Below, piece after piece: positions 7,338 through 9,256 of a stretch of 9,256 nucleotides of DNA. Location: positions 1 to 9,256 of the forward strand of contig CAZVJA010000210.1 of the NCBI GenBank assembly GCA_964626885.1, in the 5' to 3' direction. The number at the start of each line of letters is the position of its first letter. Within the stretch, counting starts at the first letter, position 1. A model generated the notes under the pieces. The model was not told the DNA's origin. It saw nothing but the letters and a program-made list of their open reading frames with translations, and searched no databases. Position numbers and translations under genes: made by a program. This stretch comes from CAZVJA01 sp964626885 (GTDB lineage Bacteria > Planctomycetota > Planctomycetia > Planctomycetales > Planctomycetaceae).

Positions 7338-7367
7338 TTGACATGCCGTTCAGCCAGACGCGAGAAT
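7338..7367 (+). promoter_or_regulatory. Candidate sigma-70-type promoter for the FHA gene
   Basis: A perfect TTGACA (7338-7343) is followed after 18 nt by GAGAAT (7362-7367), a 4-of-6 match to TATAAT. It would give a leader of roughly 145 nt before the FHA start. The -35 box is strong and the -10 is weak, so this is a prediction only. Confidence 0.33.
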
Positions 7368-7517
7368 TGGAAGGTAGGGGAGAGTTCCACGCGACTTCAG
7401 AGGGAATACCGGCAACGCTCGTTGTTTCCCGAGTGGGAGTCTCGTTTCTTCCTGTGCGGCTGTTTATCGACATCGCACGTCCGTGATTGAGGGCATTCGG
7501 GCGAAAGGCCCCATGGC

Positions 7518-7961
7518 ATGTTGGCGCAGCTAATCCCCACTGACGGGGGTGCACCCATCAATATCACCCGCGATGTGACGGTCGTCGGCCGCAAAGCGGG
7601 ATTGTGCGACGTGATCCTCGATCAGGGGAATGTCTCCAAGCTGCAATGCCTGATTATCCGCACCGATGGCTTGCTGTTCATTCGCGATCTGGGGAGCACC
7701 AACGGCACGAAGGTCAACGGCCAGCGCGTCACGCGCGGCGCCCTGTTGCCCGGCGACGAACTATCGTTTGCGAACGTCAAGTTCCGCGTCCACCTGGGGC
7801 CGGGAGAGCCGACCTACGGGACGGAAGAGAGAACCGAGATGCTGACGTCGTTCCCGTCGTTGCCGGACCGCGAGGAAGACGAGCCGATCGCCCCGTCCAT
7901 TCCCGTGGAAGCCAACAGCGACAGCGACGTGCGGCTGATCACGGACGACTCGGCCGGGTGA
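7518..7961 (+). CDS. Small stand-alone FHA-domain protein
   Basis: This 147-residue protein is one forkhead-associated domain plus an acidic tail. FHA domains bind phosphothreonine peptides, usually in Ser/Thr-kinase signalling. Visible landmarks are VVGRKAGLCDVIL with the phospho-binding Gly24-Arg25, Ser40 in VSKLQC, and RDLGSTNGTKVNGQRV (56-71) with Asn62 and the second NG turn. The core ends near VHLGPG (91-96). The tail (about 97-147) is rich in Glu, Asp, Ser and Thr and probably disordered. There is no signal peptide or membrane segment, so it should be cytoplasmic. The usual His of the SxxH motif is Gln43, encoded CAA, one base from a His codon; the Arg, Ser and Asn contacts are kept. 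AAAGG at 7504-7508 is 9 nt before the ATG, a plausible ribosome site; the ATG at 7513 is out of frame. No kinase or phosphatase gene is near, so its partner is unknown. Confidence 0.88.
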   Translation: MLAQLIPTDGGAPINITRDVTVVGRKAGLCDVILDQGNVSKLQCLIIRTDGLLFIRDLGSTNGTKVNGQRVTRGALLPGDELSFANVKFRVHLGPGEPTYGTEERTEMLTSFPSLPDREEDEPIAPSIPVEANSDSDVRLITDDSAG

Positions 7962-8010
7962 GGAGCGAGTTTAGCCTCCGCCAGTGTCGGGGTGAGACCT
8001 GCGGTCCGCA

Positions 8011-8042
8011 CGTTGACGCATCTTGCCTTGCGCGGTGGAATG
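8011..8042. repeat. 32-nt intergenic repeat, family 2, copy A
   Basis: It begins CGTTGACGCATCTTGC and ends GCGCGGTGGAATG, and matches 9142-9173 at 30 of 32 positions in the same orientation. The two differences (CTT here, GAT in copy B) destroy the small stem that copy B can form. It lies between the FHA and GNAT genes, outside any credible coding sequence. Confidence 0.75.
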
Positions 8043-8061
8043 GTGCTATGTGAATTCTCAG

Positions 8062-8078
8062 CACTGGCGGAGCCAGTG
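8062..8078. repeat. Tight hairpin, CACTGGC-GGA-GCCAGTG
   Basis: A perfect 7-bp stem with a GGA loop follows shortly after repeat copy A. It has no T-run and no gene directly upstream other than the FHA gene ending at 7961. It looks like a short dispersed palindromic unit. It might also limit 3' decay of the FHA transcript. Confidence 0.5.
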
Positions 8079-8172
8079 GCACACGAGTCGGGTGCCGCTG
8101 CCGGCTCGTCCAGCAGTACTCTTCTCTTGGCTTCGCAACTCCAGTTCAAACCGAACGTTTACAGAACAATTC

Positions 8173-8189
8173 GGCCGGTGGAACCGGCC
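8173..8189 (-). terminator. Hairpin downstream of the GNAT gene, GGCCGGT-GGA-ACCGGCC
   Basis: A perfect 7-bp GC-rich stem with a GGA loop sits 18 nt past the GNAT stop on the minus strand. The minus-strand bases that follow (gaattgttctgt) are only mildly T-rich, so it is a weak intrinsic terminator candidate. It has the same stem and loop sizes and the same loop bases as the hairpin at 8062-8078, which suggests a common repeat type. Confidence 0.45.
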
Positions 8190-8207
8190 CTACCAAAACT
8201 GAGAGTC

Positions 8208-8690
8208 CTACTCCAACTGGGCACCAGTGACGACTTCGTAGATCGGAATGATCCGGTTCGGGATGCTCGATTGATGATCACCGGTCTTCTTGGCTCCCAG
8301 CTTCTCGTAAAAGCCGGCTGAGTGCGGATCGGCGATGATCGTCAGCTTCGCGAATCCGTGCGCGGCGGCCTGCTGCAGCGCGCTCCCGTACAGCGTGCCG
8401 CCAATCCCCCGATGAAACCACTCCGGCGCGACGAAGAGATGTTCCAGTTCCGTGATTCCGTCCGCATGCTGACGGATGGTGTAATAGCCGACAATCTCTT
8501 CTCCCCGGCACGCCACCTCCGCGACGAGCAATCCATCAAAAGCCTCCGGGGAAAGCGTGAGTTCCTTGGCGAAGACTCGCATCTGATCGGCGTCGTAACC
8601 CCAAGATCCCTTGGACGCAATTCCCAACTGCGACACAGCCGCCAGATCGCCGGGCGTCATGGGTCTCAACGTCGTTGAATCCTCGGCCAT
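8208..8690 (-). CDS. GNAT-family N-acetyltransferase
   Basis: This 160-residue single-domain protein belongs to the GCN5-related acetyltransferases, which move an acetyl group from acetyl-CoA to an amine. The N-terminal strand TLRPMTPGDLAAVSQL (7-22) is typical. Motif A is LEHLFVAPEWFHRGIGGTLY (82-101), with the pyrophosphate-binding HRGIGG (93-98) in place of the consensus Q/RxxGxG/A. Motif B is ADPHSAGFYEKLGAKKTG (120-137), with Tyr128 in the position that often acts as general acid. The family and the cytoplasmic location are clear, but the substrate cannot be read from sequence. GGAGG upstream of the start (minus strand of 8697-8701, 6 nt spacing) supports the ATG at 8690. The gene is divergent from the small CxxC protein gene, with 147 nt between starts. 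Confidence 0.93.
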   Translation of the reverse strand: MAEDSTTLRPMTPGDLAAVSQLGIASKGSWGYDADQMRVFAKELTLSPEAFDGLLVAEVACRGEEIVGYYTIRQHADGITELEHLFVAPEWFHRGIGGTLYGSALQQAAAHGFAKLTIIADPHSAGFYEKLGAKKTGDHQSSIPNRIIPIYEVVTGAQLE

Positions 8691-8729
8691 CTAGCCCCTC
8701 CGCACATGTCTTTTGAACCACTCGTGGCT

Positions 8730-8735
8730 ATTTTA
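8730..8735 (-). promoter_or_regulatory. Candidate -10 box for the GNAT gene
   Basis: The minus strand reads TAAAAT here, 5 of 6 matches to TATAAT, giving a leader of roughly 30 nt that would include the good ribosome site. No matching -35 box was found at the right distance, so confidence is low. Confidence 0.25.
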
Positions 8736-8837
8736 CGTTACCCATTAAGCACCTGCTGCACCAGCGTCGTGAATTGTGGGTGCTTGCGCTGCATTGCCTT
8801 CATTGCCGAACATGACTTCTCTGAATCGGAGTTCCAG

Positions 8838-9071
8838 ATGCAACACACTCCTTGCAGAAATTGCGGATCTTCGGACGTGCATTATGGTCAACCGATGGGA
8901 TGGCTCAGCTATCTGCAGACCGCGATCTTTCAAATGTCTCCGCCTCGGCTGACATACTTCGTCTGCAGTGATTGCGGGGAAGTGGAGATCAAAATGCTCG
9001 TCGAGCGAGATCGCCAGAAGGTCGCCCGGCATTGGCCGAGGATTGAAGTCAACACAACTGAAGCAACCTAG
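8838..9071 (+). CDS. Small CxxC...CxxC zinc-ribbon-like protein, function unknown
   Basis: This 77-residue protein has two cysteine pairs, CRNC (Cys6, Cys9) and CSDC (Cys43, Cys46), each followed by Gly. The knuckle pattern CxxCG...CxxCG is typical of a zinc ribbon. The 33-residue linker is unusually long and hydrophobic (GWLSYLQTAIFQM, 21-33), though too short and polar at its ends for a sure membrane helix. A charged C-terminal helix (about 51-66) follows. The start at 8838 is chosen because CGGAG (8827-8831) lies 6 nt upstream and the cysteine pattern begins at once. A longer in-frame start at 8706 would leave only 15 nt before the divergent GNAT start and add an odd Cys-rich leader. I do not recognise a named family. 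Zinc binding is inferred from the pattern. Confidence 0.75.
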   Translation: MQHTPCRNCGSSDVHYGQPMGWLSYLQTAIFQMSPPRLTYFVCSDCGEVEIKMLVERDRQKVARHWPRIEVNTTEAT

Positions 9072-9141
9072 AGTCGACGGTGGCTTGGGACGCCAGTGTC
9101 TATGGAATGCCTGTAAGAATCGATTCCGTGAGCAAATGGCC

Positions 9142-9173
9142 CGTTGACGCATCTTGCGATGCGCGGTGGAATG
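9142..9173. repeat. 32-nt intergenic repeat, family 2, copy B
   Basis: This is the direct copy of 8011-8042, with 30 of 32 positions identical. Here CGCATC (9148-9153) and GATGCG (9158-9163) form a perfect 6-bp stem with a TTGC loop, so this copy keeps the likely ancestral palindrome. It lies about 70 nt after the stop of the CxxC protein gene; the remaining bases to the window end show no gene. Confidence 0.75.
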
Positions 9174-9256
9174 ATCCTTGGGCTGGGCCGCGCGCCCACG
9201 GCTTTGCGTGAGCGTGCGGTGTGAAGAAGTTGTAGATTTTCGTGTGCCACGGGCTC

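Larger units (their letters stand above)
6915..7517. other. Non-coding region between divergent ppdK and FHA genes
   Basis: This 603-nt stretch separates two divergently transcribed genes and should carry both promoters. Short frames in it lack protein-like composition and overlap each other. It holds an inverted repeat at 7232-7254, a TTCCGG-C-CCGGAA palindrome at 7291-7303 and a candidate plus-strand promoter at 7338-7367. I could not find a convincing ppdK promoter. No tRNA or known riboswitch was recognised. Confidence 0.6.

Noticed and set aside
7992..8321. A 109-codon plus-strand frame after the FHA gene
   Set aside because: It runs through the 32-nt repeat, both GGA hairpins and into the antisense of the GNAT gene, so it is not a credible protein.
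8706..8837. N-terminal extension of the small CxxC protein from an earlier ATG
   Set aside because: It would begin 15 nt from the divergent GNAT start, lacks a good ribosome site and encodes a Cys-rich leader unlike the rest. The ATG at 8838 has a proper ribosome site.
1..9256. CRISPR array, prophage, toxin-antitoxin or defence system
   Set aside because: There are no regularly spaced repeats, no integrase, transposase or nuclease motifs, and the FHA, GNAT and zinc-ribbon genes are not arranged as a known system.

Overview
The window reads as ordinary chromosomal DNA from a GC-rich bacterium, most probably a planctomycete. Three things suggest this: an elongation factor G of the spirochaete/planctomycete (spdEFG1) type that resembles mitochondrial EF-G1; a small stand-alone FHA protein; and short palindromic repeats scattered between genes. 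The taxonomic call comes from protein style and repeats, not from a database search.

Layout. 1-282: an intergenic repeat cut by the window edge, then the leader of the first gene. 283-1227 (+): a DHDPS/NAL-superfamily aldolase or dehydratase, closest in style to 5-dehydro-4-deoxyglucarate dehydratase. 1277-1382: a second copy of the edge repeat. 1388-1415: an intrinsic terminator for the next gene. 1446-3578 (-): fusA (EF-G). 3579-4169: non-coding, with hairpins. 4170-6914 (-): ppdK (pyruvate, phosphate dikinase). 6915-7517: non-coding, with a candidate promoter. 7518-7961 (+): a small FHA-domain protein. 7962-8207: non-coding, holding a 32-nt repeat and two tight hairpins. 8208-8690 (-): a GNAT acetyltransferase. 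8838-9071 (+): a 77-residue CxxC/CxxC protein, divergent from the GNAT gene. 9072-9256: non-coding, with a second copy of the 32-nt repeat.

The genes look like separately transcribed units, not an operon or functional cluster. fusA and ppdK share a strand but lie 591 nt apart. EF-G drives translocation, PPDK interconverts pyruvate and PEP, the aldolase/dehydratase probably handles a sugar acid or keto acid, and the FHA protein is a likely phosphothreonine reader. The only tight arrangement is the divergent GNAT/zinc-ribbon pair. I see no tRNA, rRNA, CRISPR array, transposase, phage gene or defence system, and I find no convincing undescribed system. The most notable non-gene signals are the two repeat families; each has direct copies on both sides of a gene or gene pair.
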